This document shows, piece after piece, positions 13,335-20,885 of a DNA stretch of 20,885 nucleotides (position 1 is its first letter; each line of letters opens with the position of its first letter). Source of the stretch: Bacteroidales bacterium (GTDB lineage: Bacteria; Bacteroidota; Bacteroidia; Bacteroidales; WCHB1-69); assembly GCA_031257735.1 (NCBI GenBank), contig JAIROC010000237.1, positions 1-20,885 on the forward strand. Reading direction: 5' to 3'. A program made the translations under genes and the position numbers. Under the pieces are notes generated by a model. It ran no database searches, had not been told where the DNA came from, and saw nothing but the letters and a program-made list of their open reading frames with translations.

Positions 13335-13655
13335 AATTTAATTCTTTTTATGTTTACAATAATAAATTTGATACAAATAATCTCTATTGTCTCAACTTGT
13401 CTTTCAGTAAACCCATTAGGCGACTGCCTTCGTTGATTATTGTATGTATATTGTTCATTCCTTATCTTAATTAAGGAAATGCAAAGATACAATAAAAAAA
13501 ATCAACCGTCAAACCTGAAACGTAATTTTGTACGAAAAACAGAATCATCATAATCATATCAATCACAAAAATCACAGTTCGGACAAGGGCGGCGAAGCGA
13601 GAACAAGATTGTTATACGACATTTTGGGCGTATCCCATTATTTTCTTCTCCTAAA
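13335..13655. other. Gap between DUF262 and the methylase fusion
   Basis: These 321 bases hold the DUF262 promoter and, at 13542-13579, an AATCATCATAATCATATC-type stretch leading to ATCACAGTTC that resembles a common Bacteroidota gap repeat. The frame at 13528-13719 (plus) reads through this repeat and the methylase end and is not convincing. I see no clear terminator. Confidence 0.5.
13482..13513 (-). promoter_or_regulatory. Strong Bacteroidota promoter for DUF262-HEPN
   Basis: On the minus strand TTTG (13513-13510) is followed after 20 bases by TATCTTTG (13489-13482), a full match to the -33/-7 pattern. It lies about 148 bases before the DUF262 start, leaving a long untranslated leader. 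Confidence 0.7.
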
Positions 13656-14927
13656 TTATATTTTCTGTACCAATACTTTTCCAAAACATTTTTTACCATT
13701 TTCATATGGAAAATATTGAGTATTGAGAATAATTTTATATCCCTTTTCCAATAATCCATTTAATATTGGTCGCGCAGATACGGCAAAAGGCTTTTTATAA
13801 TCATTTGGTATATAACAATTACTTACCACTAATTTATTTGCATCATCATATTTTTTATATTTTTCAGGTATATCGTTTAACGGAATTATTTTCAAATTTT
13901 TGTATTTGGGTCTATCTTTTATGGGAATATTTGTATACCAATGCCCCGAAGCATCTACAAGTTGTTTTTTGGGATTAAAAAAATAATCAACCCGATTATA
14001 TCCCGCCCATACTTCATTGTTCATAAAATATGGGATAAATGCCGGTGTTATAGGATTTGTTATATTAGATATAATTATAAACTGTTTTCCGCTTTTAATG
14101 GTGATTTCCCAATAGTCTATTGCTCTTGAGAATGGAGGATTAGTGCATACTATATCTGCATCTTCATTAAGTATTTTCAATGACAAAGGGTCATCAAAAC
14201 TACCCGTATAATTTTTTGGAAATTCTTTAAATTCTCTAAATCCTTCTTTGGTAAACACATACCCTTTAGCGCCCTGATTAAATAAATCTACTGGACCGCT
14301 ATAATGGGTACATATTAATTTTTTCAATTCAAGTTCTTTGAAATTCTGTAAAAAATATAACGCAAACGCCGATGTGTTTTTACGATTATCGTCAACCGCA
14401 TCATCACAGTTGCAAAACACGGTTTTATTTTTCCAGATACTTTTATCATACATTGACAGTTCTTTTTCAATGTCTTCAAATTTGGTATAAAATTCGTCAT
14501 TATTTATTTTTTGTGCCTTTTGCAGTACCTCCTTTCGAGAGATTCCTCGTTCTTCCAATGACGGGGTTGTTCTTTTTACTATTTTTACTATCTGTTTTTT
14601 ATCATCGGTTTTAATAAATATTTCTTTGACAAACATTTTATGGGCTTGTATAAATGTTACATACTGTTTAAACAACTCGGAATTGTAAAAATAAATTTCC
14701 TTGCTTTTTTCTTCCCGAAGGATACTATATTTTTCCTTTATATCATTTTCCAATTCTGTCATATTTTTTACTTCACAGGTGAATAGATACTGGTAAATAT
14801 TTTCTTTGGATTTACCAGTCATCTTATTATATTCGTTTAACCTTCTTTCTAAATCATTGGTTTTACCTATTTTGCATTTTGAAGGTTCCAACAATGCTTG
14901 AACTATATAAATGTATTGTTTTGCCAT
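13656..14927 (-). CDS. GIY-YIG-like nuclease domain fused to EcoRI-family adenine-N6 DNA methyltransferase
   Basis: This 423-residue protein has two parts. Residues 4-90 look like a GIY-YIG-superfamily domain of the T5orf172/MUG113 type: YIYIVQ (5-10), CKIGKTNDLERRL (18-30, with Arg28/Arg29) and a closing KEIYFYNSELF (76-86, Glu77 a candidate metal ligand). Residues 143-423 match the M.EcoRI family, which methylates adenine N6: DEFYTKFEDIEKEL (144-157), VFCNCDDA (170-177), ICTHYSG (205-211) and the catalytic TNPPFS (262-267). Ordinary members have only the methylase part. No separate restriction gene is adjacent, so the N-terminal domain may be the cutting half of a single-chain restriction-modification protein. 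It could also be a phage-derived orphan methylase with a non-cutting domain. It has its own promoter. Confidence 0.87.
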   Translation of the reverse strand: MAKQYIYIVQALLEPSKCKIGKTNDLERRLNEYNKMTGKSKENIYQYLFTCEVKNMTELENDIKEKYSILREEKSKEIYFYNSELFKQYVTFIQAHKMFVKEIFIKTDDKKQIVKIVKRTTPSLEERGISRKEVLQKAQKINNDEFYTKFEDIEKELSMYDKSIWKNKTVFCNCDDAVDDNRKNTSAFALYFLQNFKELELKKLICTHYSGPVDLFNQGAKGYVFTKEGFREFKEFPKNYTGSFDDPLSLKILNEDADIVCTNPPFSRAIDYWEITIKSGKQFIIISNITNPITPAFIPYFMNNEVWAGYNRVDYFFNPKKQLVDASGHWYTNIPIKDRPKYKNLKIIPLNDIPEKYKKYDDANKLVVSNCYIPNDYKKPFAVSARPILNGLLEKGYKIILNTQYFPYENGKKCFGKVLVQKI

Positions 14928-15051
14928 TTTACCCCTCCTTATAAAATAAGATTAGCTTGTCCTTTGTTTGTTATGTCTATGCAGGTTTTACTTGCATTTT
15001 CTGTTTCTTTCAATAAATCATTCATGTCAGATTCAATTATTTTATCGGTTG

Positions 15052-15059
15052 CAAAGATA
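15052..15059 (-). promoter_or_regulatory. Bacteroidota -7 element for the methylase fusion
   Basis: On the minus strand this reads TATCTTTG, 125 bases before the methylase start. No clear -33 box. It lies within about 60 bases of the divergent yqeY promoter, so the two could influence each other. Confidence 0.55.
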
Positions 15060-15087
15060 CATTTTTTTACTTTAGTTTATTTGGATG

Positions 15088-15116
15088 TTGTATCTCCATA
15101 AAAAATGCTACCTTTG
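15088..15116 (+). promoter_or_regulatory. Promoter for the yqeY-recX-prfB cluster
   Basis: TTG (15088-15090) is followed after 18 bases by TACCTTTG (15109-15116), a good match to the Bacteroidota pattern. It lies about 78 bases before yqeY and is the only clear promoter seen for the cluster. Confidence 0.65.
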
Positions 15117-15193
15117 CAGACCATAAAAACAATAAAAAGGGTTGCTGTTAAAGTCAATAACCTCAAAGAATAATTATACTAAAAAATAAAGGT

Positions 15194-15640
15194 ATGAATT
15201 TAGAACAAAGAATAAATGAAGACATTAAGTCAGCCATGCTGGCAAAAGACAAAGAAGCATTGAATGCGTTGCGTGCAATAAAATCAGCTTTGTTGTTACT
15301 TAAAACAGAAAAAAATGCAGGCGATATTACGGAAGAAACAGAATTGAAAACCTTACAAAAATTGGTTAAGCAACGTAAGGAAGCTGCTGAAATGTACAAA
15401 AGTCAAAACAGAGATGATCTCTATAATGAAGAAATGTTTCAAGTAGATGTTATTTCCAAATATTTACCTGCACAAATGTCAGAGACTGAAATTACAGATG
15501 TTATTAAACAACTCATCAAACAGGAAAATATCACCGATATAAAAGGAATGGGAAAATTGATGGGATTGGCAAGTAAAGCATTGGCAGGCAAAGCCGATAA
15601 TAAGATTATATCGGAAATTGTAAAAAAATTATTGTCGTAG
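15194..15640 (+). CDS. yqeY: YqeY/GatB-tail domain protein
   Basis: This 148-residue soluble protein matches the YqeY family in length and sequence. The N-terminal helical half contains DIKSAMLAKDKEALNALRAI and KQRKEAAEMYKSQNR; the C-terminal half contains QVDVISKYLPAQMS and KGMGKLMGLASKALAGKAD, which resembles the tRNA-binding tail domain of GatB. The family is widespread and its exact job is unsettled; a role near aminoacyl-tRNA quality is usually suggested. The thioesterase gene follows after three bases, showing tight co-translation. Confidence 0.93.
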   Translation: MNLEQRINEDIKSAMLAKDKEALNALRAIKSALLLLKTEKNAGDITEETELKTLQKLVKQRKEAAEMYKSQNRDDLYNEEMFQVDVISKYLPAQMSETEITDVIKQLIKQENITDIKGMGKLMGLASKALAGKADNKIISEIVKKLLS

Positions 15641-15643
15641 AAA

Positions 15644-16123
15644 ATGAAGCGATTTATAAAAAATGTATTTGCCCAAAATGAATATAATTGTTTTGGGTGT
15701 TCACCTTATAATGAGATTGGACTTCAGTTAAAGTTTTATGAAGTTGATGATTATATAGAGTCAGAGTGGACGCCTGCCAAACAATATGAAGGCTATCCGG
15801 GTGTGATACATGGAGGTATTTTGTCAACTATGATAGATGAAGTTGCGGCTTGGACATTGTACATAAAAGCGCGATGTTCAGGAGTTACATCCCGTATGAA
15901 TGTGCGTTATCGAAAACCTGCAGCATCAAATCAGGAAAAATTTACGGTACGTGGAAAATTGAGAGAACAAAATCGAAATCTATGTTATATAGATGTGCAA
16001 TTACTGAATACAAATAATGAAATCTGTGTTGAAGCGGAAGTCGTTTATTTTGCTTTTTCATTGGAAAAATCAATAGAAGAATGTTATTATCCGAAAGATT
16101 ATAATAGTTTTTTTGAAGAGTAA
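15644..16123 (+). CDS. PaaI-like hotdog-fold thioesterase
   Basis: This 159-residue protein has the single hotdog domain of the PaaI/YigI thioesterases. The key stretch is GVIHGGILSTMIDEVAAW (residues 53-70), where Gly-Gly-Ile/Leu sits at the start of the long helix and Asp65 is the likely catalytic acid. RMNVRYRKPA is the usual following strand. The N-terminus carries NCFGC (Cys16, Cys19), a feature shared by many relatives. Such enzymes hydrolyse acyl-CoA or acyl-ACP thioesters; the substrate cannot be told here. It sits between yqeY and recX in a run of short-gap genes. Confidence 0.88.
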   Translation: MKRFIKNVFAQNEYNCFGCSPYNEIGLQLKFYEVDDYIESEWTPAKQYEGYPGVIHGGILSTMIDEVAAWTLYIKARCSGVTSRMNVRYRKPAASNQEKFTVRGKLREQNRNLCYIDVQLLNTNNEICVEAEVVYFAFSLEKSIEECYYPKDYNSFFEE

Positions 16124-16143
16124 TTCTTGTTGAAGAGAATGAT

Positions 16144-16629
16144 ATGGAGAGAAATCTAAAATCAAAAGTTATTAAATCTGTGGAAGATATTGAAAAGATA
16201 AAACGATATTGTGCCTATCAGGAACGTTGTCTGTATGATGTTCGTTGCAAATTAAAAGAATGGAAGGTCAACGAAGAAACAACAGAATGGATTGTAAATA
16301 AATTGGTCTCAGAGGGATATATCAATGAAGAACGCTTTGCCATGATGTTTGCCCGCGGTAAATTTAATATAAAATCATGGGGAATACGGAAAATCAAAGC
16401 CGAAATGGAAAGACGTAATATCAATGGCGACTATATCAAAAAGGCAATTCGAGAAATAAAACAGGAAGATATTTTGGAGAAGCTGGATAAATTGGCGTGT
16501 AAATGGTTAAAGGAAAACCCCAAAGGAAATCGTAACGAAAAGAAACAAAAACTTTTTCGTTATTTAGTTTCGAAAGGATATGAACAAAATGATATTTGGA
16601 ATTGTATAAGTAAAGCATTGTATGAATAA
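16144..16629 (+). CDS. recX: Regulatory protein RecX
   Basis: This 161-residue, basic, all-helical protein fits RecX, which binds RecA filaments and limits their activity. The three tandem three-helix repeats are visible: YCAYQERCLYDVRCKLKEW (residues 22-40), GYINEERFAMMFARGKFN (58-75) followed by WGIRKIKAEMERRNI (79-93), and RNEKKQKLFRYLVSKGYEQ (128-146). No recA is in the window, so the pair is not adjacent as in many other bacteria. The gene starts 20 bases after the thioesterase and ends 13 bases before prfB. Confidence 0.93.
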   Translation: MERNLKSKVIKSVEDIEKIKRYCAYQERCLYDVRCKLKEWKVNEETTEWIVNKLVSEGYINEERFAMMFARGKFNIKSWGIRKIKAEMERRNINGDYIKKAIREIKQEDILEKLDKLACKWLKENPKGNRNEKKQKLFRYLVSKGYEQNDIWNCISKALYE

Positions 16630-16642
16630 AAACGTAAAATAA

Positions 16643-17735
16643 ATGATACCTATAGGAGGAGTAAAAGATTTAGAACGGCGTTTGTCCGAGATACGGAGGT
16701 TTCTTTGACATTGACAAGAAAATAGCAGAAATAAAAAGTAAAGAAGAAGAAACACATGCCGCAGACTTTTGGGACAATCCCCAAGAGGCAGAACAGAAAT
16801 TAAAAAAAATCAGCGCCTTAAAAGTCTGGACGGCAGCATTTGATAAAGCAAGGCAATGGGTCGAAGAAGTTCCCATCGCAGTTGAATTTTTTTCTTTGGG
16901 AGAGATGACAGAGAGTGAGTGTGATACTGTTTATAATCATGCGCTTGCTTCGATAGAAGAATTGGAATTTCGACGCATGATGAATAATGAAGAAGATCGT
17001 TTAAGTGTTATTCTCACCATTAATTCTGGGGCAGGCGGTACAGAAAGTTGTGATTGGGCGGCAATGCTTTTACGGATGTATGTCCGTTGGGGCGAGCGTC
17101 ATGATTACAAAATAAAAGAATTGAATTATCAGGAAGGAGATGTTGCAGGGCTTAAATCCGTTACGATAGAATTGGATGGAGAATATGCCTATGGAAATCT
17201 AAAGGGGGAAAGCGGTGTTCATCGTTTGGTTCGTTTATCGCCTTTCGATGCTGCAAATAAACGTCATACGTCGTTTGCTTCTGTTTTTGCGTATCCTGTG
17301 GTGGATGATAATATTCATATTACGATAAATCTGGCGGATATAACATGGGATACTTTTCGTTCTGGTGGTCCTGGCGGGCAAAATGTAAATAAGGTGGAAA
17401 CGGCAGTTCGTTTGTATCATCGTCCTTCGGGACTGATAGTTGAGTGTCAGGAAACACGGTCTCAATTGCAAAATAAAGAAAAAGCAATTCAAATGCTTAA
17501 ATCGCGTCTCTATGAACAGGAATTGCAAAAAAAACGTTCCAAAATAGATGAAATAGAAAGCGCCAAAAAGAAAATCGAATGGGGGTCTCAAATTAGAAAT
17601 TATATTTTACATCCCTATAAATTGGTGAAAGACAATCGTACGAATTGTGAGACAAGTAATACGCAAGCTGTTTTGGATGGAGATATTGATGTTTTTCTGA
17701 AAGCGTATTTAATGGAATTTGGAGGAACATCTTAA
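16643..17735 (+). CDS. prfB: Peptide chain release factor 2, made by programmed +1 frameshift
   Basis: RF2 reads UGA and UAA stop codons and releases the finished protein. The zero frame starts at ATG 16643 and encodes 21 residues ending in RRFL before an in-frame TGA at 16706-16708. A +1 shift at CTT-TGA-C continues as DIDKK and runs to 17735, giving 363 residues, the normal RF2 length. The stop-recognition motif is SPF (about residues 199-201) and the peptidyl-transferase motif is GGQ (about 244-246, in SGGPGGQNVNKV). The first 21 residues (LERRLSEIRRFL) are required for a proper domain 1, supporting the shift. The level of RF2 is set by its own scarcity, because a slow stop at UGA favours shifting. 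pepT follows after nine bases. Confidence 0.96.
16695..16708 (+). promoter_or_regulatory. prfB programmed frameshift site
   Basis: An internal Shine-Dalgarno-like GGAGG (16695-16699) is followed by three bases and then CTT TGA C (16703-16709). The three-base spacing is the same as in E. coli prfB. The stop is UGA, the codon RF2 itself reads, which closes the feedback loop. Confidence 0.93.
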
Positions 17736-17744
17736 AAGGAAGGA

Positions 17745-18977
17745 ATGAAAGATAAATTATTAAATCGTTTTTTGCGATATATTGCAATTGACACACAATC
17801 TGATCCCAATTCGGAAACAATTCCAAGTGTTGCAACGCAACTTGTTTTTGCGCAGCAATTAGTTAAGGAATTAAAAGGAATCGGTATAGAGGAAGTTTCT
17901 CTTGACCGTTATGGCTATGTAATGGCAAAAATTCCTGCCAATACAAAAAAGAAAGTTCCTGCAATCGGCTTTATTGCTCATATAGATACATCCCCTTCCA
18001 TGGATGGGGAATGTGTAAATCCTAAATTAATAGAGAATTACGACGGAAAATCTATCGTAATTAATTCGGACAGGAATATAGTGTTGGACACGAAAATATT
18101 TCCCGAACTTTTATCGTACAAAGGGCAGACGCTCATTCACACGGACGGAACTACTCTCTTGGGTGCAGACGATAAAGCAGGTATAGCCGAAATCATGACG
18201 GCTATGGAATATATACTACAGCATCCTGAAATTGAGCATGGTTTAATTTGTATAGCCTTTACGCCTGATGAAGAAATAGGAACAGGTATTGATAATTTTG
18301 ATGTACAGAAATTTGGGGCGGATTATGCCTATACCATAGATGGAGGTGGAGTAGGGGAGTTGGAATATGAGAATTTCAATGCTGCAGTGGTTGATATAGA
18401 CATTCAAGGATTGGATATTCACCCCGGAACAGCAAAAGGAAAAATGATTAATTCCCAACTTATTGCTATGGAAATAGAAAATCTGCTTCCCCCTCGACAG
18501 AAACCTGAATATACCGATGGATATGAGGGTTTTTTCCTTTTGACTCATCTGAATGGAAGTATTGAACACACTAGGATGCAGTATATTATTCGAGATCACG
18601 ACAGAGAAAAATTTGAAGAAAAGAAGCAATTACTTTTTTCCGTCATAGACAAGTTGAATGAAAAATACGGGCAACATCTCATTACATATACATCCAGAGA
18701 TCAGTATTATAATATGCGGGAAAAGGTTGAGGAAGTAAAATTCATTGTAACTGTTGCGGAGCAGGCAATGAAAGAGGCAGGTATTATGCCTGTAATAATA
18801 CCCATACGTGGTGGCACTGATGGTTCTCGGTTGTCATTTATGGGGCTTCCCTGTCCAAACATTTTTACAGGAGGACATAATTTTCATGGAAAGTATGAAT
18901 ATGTCGTACTTGAATCAATGGAAAAAGCTGTAAATACAATAATAAATATCCTTAAGCGATATGGAGAAAATGAATAA
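17745..18977 (+). CDS. pepT: Peptidase T (tripeptide aminopeptidase)
   Basis: This 410-residue M20-family dizinc enzyme removes the N-terminal residue from tripeptides in the cytoplasm. The metal and catalytic residues are in place: AHIDTSP (His79, Asp81), GADDKAG (Asp142), TPDEEIG (Glu176 and Glu177), TIDGGG (Asp199) and the final GGHNFHGKYEY (His378 or His381 as zinc ligand). GGTDGSRLSFMGLPCPN is also typical of PepT, and the length matches the family. It starts nine bases after prfB with a good AGGAAGG ribosome site, so it is probably read from the same transcript. Confidence 0.97.
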   Translation: MKDKLLNRFLRYIAIDTQSDPNSETIPSVATQLVFAQQLVKELKGIGIEEVSLDRYGYVMAKIPANTKKKVPAIGFIAHIDTSPSMDGECVNPKLIENYDGKSIVINSDRNIVLDTKIFPELLSYKGQTLIHTDGTTLLGADDKAGIAEIMTAMEYILQHPEIEHGLICIAFTPDEEIGTGIDNFDVQKFGADYAYTIDGGGVGELEYENFNAAVVDIDIQGLDIHPGTAKGKMINSQLIAMEIENLLPPRQKPEYTDGYEGFFLLTHLNGSIEHTRMQYIIRDHDREKFEEKKQLLFSVIDKLNEKYGQHLITYTSRDQYYNMREKVEEVKFIVTVAEQAMKEAGIMPVIIPIRGGTDGSRLSFMGLPCPNIFTGGHNFHGKYEYVVLESMEKAVNTIINILKRYGENE

Positions 18978-19012
18978 GGAAAATTTTACCTTTACAGGAG
19001 AATATTTTCTGT

Positions 19013-19177
19013 ATGCTTATTGACAATTGTAATAAAAAGGAAAAAATGGATACAGAGAAAGAAATATGTTGTTTATGGGATAGTCATAATATTAGTTATC
19101 ATAGAGCGTTATATGAAGGAATGAAAAGTATTGTCGTATTTGTTCAAAAACTTTTTTTATTTTCAACAGGTTTATAA
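19013..19177 (+). CDS. Possible small protein of 54 residues
   Basis: An ATG at 19013, preceded by AGGAG at 18996-19000, opens a frame ending in TAA at 19175-19177. The peptide has a charged start (NKKEKMDTEKE), a Cys-Cys-Leu-Trp stretch, DSHNISYHRALYEGMK and a short hydrophobic end (SIVVFVQKLFLF). I do not recognise it. It fills most of the 217-base gap between pepT and the nucleotide-sugar dehydrogenase and could be a small polysaccharide-locus protein, a leader peptide, or the remnant of a longer gene. A near-consensus TACCTTTA lies at about 18987. Confidence 0.35.
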   Translation: MLIDNCNKKEKMDTEKEICCLWDSHNISYHRALYEGMKSIVVFVQKLFLFSTGL

Positions 19178-19194
19178 TTATAAATAATAGATAT

Positions 19195-20481
19195 ATGGAT
19201 AAAAACATTAAAATAGGTATTGTGGGACTTGGTTATGTAGGGCTTCCGCTTGCAGTGGCGTTTAGCAGGAAGTATGAAACGGTTGGATTTGATATTGATC
19301 ATGATAGAGTTTCAGAATTGAATACAGGAGTGGACACTACTCGGGAAATAGAAGATAAGGCGCTTCAAATGGCATTAGAAAACTCAAATTCTTCGAGAAG
19401 GTTAATATTAAGTGATGATGTAGCTTCGATAGCAGATTGTAATGTCTATATTATTACTGTTCCGACGCCTATTACAAAATATAAAACACCGGATCTTTCT
19501 CCATTATTAAATTCTTCCGCAGAGATTGGGAAAATATTAAAAAAAGGAGATATCGTTATTTATGAATCAACGGTATATCCGGGTTGTACAGAAGAGGAAT
19601 GTGTCCCTGTTTTGGAAAAACATTCGGGATTGAAATACAATGTGGATTTCTTTTGCAGTTATTCACCTGAGCGAATTAATCCGGGGGATAAAAAAAATAC
19701 ATTGATAACGATTAAGAAAGTGGTTTCTGGTTCAAATGAAAGAATTGCGGATATAGTGGAGCAACTATATGGTTCAATTATTGAAGCAGGTACATTTAGA
19801 GCATCTTCAATAAAAGTAGCGGAAGCAAGTAAAGCCATAGAGAATGCACAAAGAGATGTGAATATTTCATTTATGAATGAATTGGCATTGATATTTGATA
19901 AAATGGGAATTGATACAAACGAAGTACTTGAAGCAGCGTCTACAAAGTGGAACTTTTTGAAATTTTCTCCCGGTCTTGTAGGAGGACATTGTATTGGTGT
20001 GGATCCGTATTATTTGCTTCACAAAGCTCAACAATTAGGTTATAATCCGCAGGTTATATTATCTGGGAGAACGGTAAATGATAGTATGGGACGTTTTGTC
20101 GCATCAAGAACAATAAAATTAATGATTAGGCATAACATTAAGATTGTTGGCAGTAAAGTTTTGGTTCTGGGATTTACTTTCAAAGAAAATTGTCCGGATA
20201 TTCGCAATACAAAAGTGATTGATGTGATTAATGAACTTAAAGAATTTGGAATAAATGTTGATGTTTATGACCCGTATGCTATTAAAAAAGAAGTGAAACA
20301 AGAATATGGGGTGGATCTATTGGATATATTGCAGGATATAGAAAAATATGATGGAATTATCATAACAGTAGCTCATAATGAATTTAAAAATATAGACTTC
20401 AGTTTTGTGCGTAATCAACAAACTGTGATATTTGATGTAAAAGGAATTTTAGACAGGAATTTGGTACATGGAAGATTATAA
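19195..20481 (+). CDS. UDP-N-acetylhexosamine 6-dehydrogenase (WbpO/TviB/CapL-like)
   Basis: This 428-residue member of the UDP-glucose/GDP-mannose dehydrogenase family oxidises C6 of a nucleotide sugar to a uronic acid with two NAD. The Rossmann motif is GIVGLGYVGLPLA (residues 8-20), the catalytic cysteine is in GGHCIGVDPYYL (Cys266), and Lys213/Asn217 lie in EASKAIENAQRDVNI. SPERINPGDK and GFTFKENCPDIRNTKV are features of the TviB/WbpO/CapL branch that uses UDP-GlcNAc or UDP-GalNAc rather than UDP-glucose. The product is normally built into capsule or O-antigen. It is probably the first gene of a surface-polysaccharide locus that continues elsewhere, but no sugar gene follows before the right edge. 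Confidence 0.9.
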   Translation: MDKNIKIGIVGLGYVGLPLAVAFSRKYETVGFDIDHDRVSELNTGVDTTREIEDKALQMALENSNSSRRLILSDDVASIADCNVYIITVPTPITKYKTPDLSPLLNSSAEIGKILKKGDIVIYESTVYPGCTEEECVPVLEKHSGLKYNVDFFCSYSPERINPGDKKNTLITIKKVVSGSNERIADIVEQLYGSIIEAGTFRASSIKVAEASKAIENAQRDVNISFMNELALIFDKMGIDTNEVLEAASTKWNFLKFSPGLVGGHCIGVDPYYLLHKAQQLGYNPQVILSGRTVNDSMGRFVASRTIKLMIRHNIKIVGSKVLVLGFTFKENCPDIRNTKVIDVINELKEFGINVDVYDPYAIKKEVKQEYGVDLLDILQDIEKYDGIIITVAHNEFKNIDFSFVRNQQTVIFDVKGILDRNLVHGRL

Positions 20482-20885
20482 ATCATAATCATATCCTTTC
20501 ATCCCTTTACTATAAGATTTCTTCTATTTCGTAAGTATCTTTTCCGATGAAAATCACGGATAAGTGTTTTTCTTCATTGTATAATTGTAATCAGAGAATA
20601 ACGATAAAGGGCTGAAAGCCCGCAATCAATAGCACAGGGCAACGCCCTGTGTAACGTAACACCCTAAAAACTAAGCCTTGAAAGGGCGTAATCAATTATA
20701 TGAATTATGAGTTATGAGTTATTTTTGTTTGCGTTAGCCAATTTTCAATTTTCAATTTTCAATTTACAATTATTGAAGGGCGTTGCCACTGTGCTAATGA
20801 TTTATGGTTTTCAGCCATTGTCAGGAAGCCTTGAAACCATAACGCAATCATTAAGGCATTACCGCGACCAATCAACGCCTTGTCG
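20482..20885. other. Repeat-rich gap at the right edge
   Basis: No gene can be supported in these 404 bases. They hold a perfect hairpin (CACAGGGC-AAC-GCCCTGTG, 20633-20651), a larger pair of inverted copies (next entry), a tandem GAGTTAT (20709-20720) and three runs of TTTTCAA (about 20742-20762). These are gap repeats common in Bacteroidota. Confidence 0.6.
20609..20820. repeat. Pair of inverted gap repeats with 40-bp arms
   Basis: The left arm (20609-20648) runs from GGGCTGAAAGCCC through AGCACAGGGCAACGCCCT. The right arm (20777-20820) is an inverted, partly diverged copy running from AGGGCGTTGCCACTGTGCT to TCAGCC. About 130 bases separate them. Confidence 0.6.

Noticed and set aside
13528..13719. 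63-codon plus frame with NHHNHINHKNH
   Set aside because: It reads a low-complexity gap repeat and then the antisense of the methylase 3' end.
17235..17591. 118-codon minus frame opposite prfB
   Set aside because: It is antisense to the conserved RF2 coding sequence with GGQ and SPF motifs.
20759..20884. Minus-strand frame open from the right edge, ending at 20759
   Set aside because: About 41 codons read mostly through the inverted gap repeat. It could be the end of a gene beyond the edge, but there is no support inside the window.

Overview
The window looks like a chromosomal segment of a Bacteroidota bacterium, most likely order Bacteroidales. The evidence is AT-rich DNA, at least eight TAnnTTTG-type -7 promoter elements placed upstream of genes, little Shine-Dalgarno signal before most starts, a prfB gene with a programmed +1 frameshift whose sequence resembles Bacteroides RF2, and gap repeats of the kind common in this phylum (for example a hairpin around a CACAGGGC stem).

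Layout. (1) Bases 1-4979 are all on the minus strand: recQ, then an OmpH/Skp-like membrane protein, then a MORN-repeat lipoprotein, probably one operon. After a 200-bp gap come an NlpC/P60 peptidase with no signal peptide and a GNAT acetyltransferase, which overlap by ATGA; the acetyltransferase runs off the left edge. (2) Bases 4980-5988 are a repeat-rich gap with an inverted repeat around a poly-T tract, three 78-bp tandem repeats and a GC-rich hairpin. (3) Bases 5989-7893 (plus) hold a MenA-like UbiA prenyltransferase and a radical SAM enzyme, 9 bp apart. (4) Bases 7945-9913 (minus) hold a dihydroorotate dehydrogenase-like flavoprotein that lacks the usual SCPN motif and an unrecognised helical protein, separated by a 134-bp MITE-like element. 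(5) Bases 9914-11146 have no gene I can support. They carry three successive tandem arrays that all have a 21-bp period, followed by hairpin repeats. (6) Bases 11147-14927 (minus) form a small, probably defensive, accessory island: a single-span membrane peptide, a HEPN ribonuclease-like protein translationally coupled to a DUF262 protein, and an EcoRI-family adenine methylase with an N-terminal GIY-YIG-like domain. (7) Bases 15194-18977 (plus) are a tight housekeeping cluster: yqeY, a PaaI-like thioesterase, recX, prfB and pepT. (8) Bases 19195-20481 (plus) encode a UDP-N-acetylhexosamine 6-dehydrogenase-type enzyme, probably the first gene of a surface-polysaccharide locus beyond the right edge. 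A repeat-rich gap ends the window.

The most unusual content is the DUF262-HEPN pair next to the nuclease-methylase fusion, the three 21-bp-period arrays, and the prenyltransferase-radical SAM pair behind a nine-codon leader ORF. All functions are inferred from sequence motifs read by eye; no database search was run.
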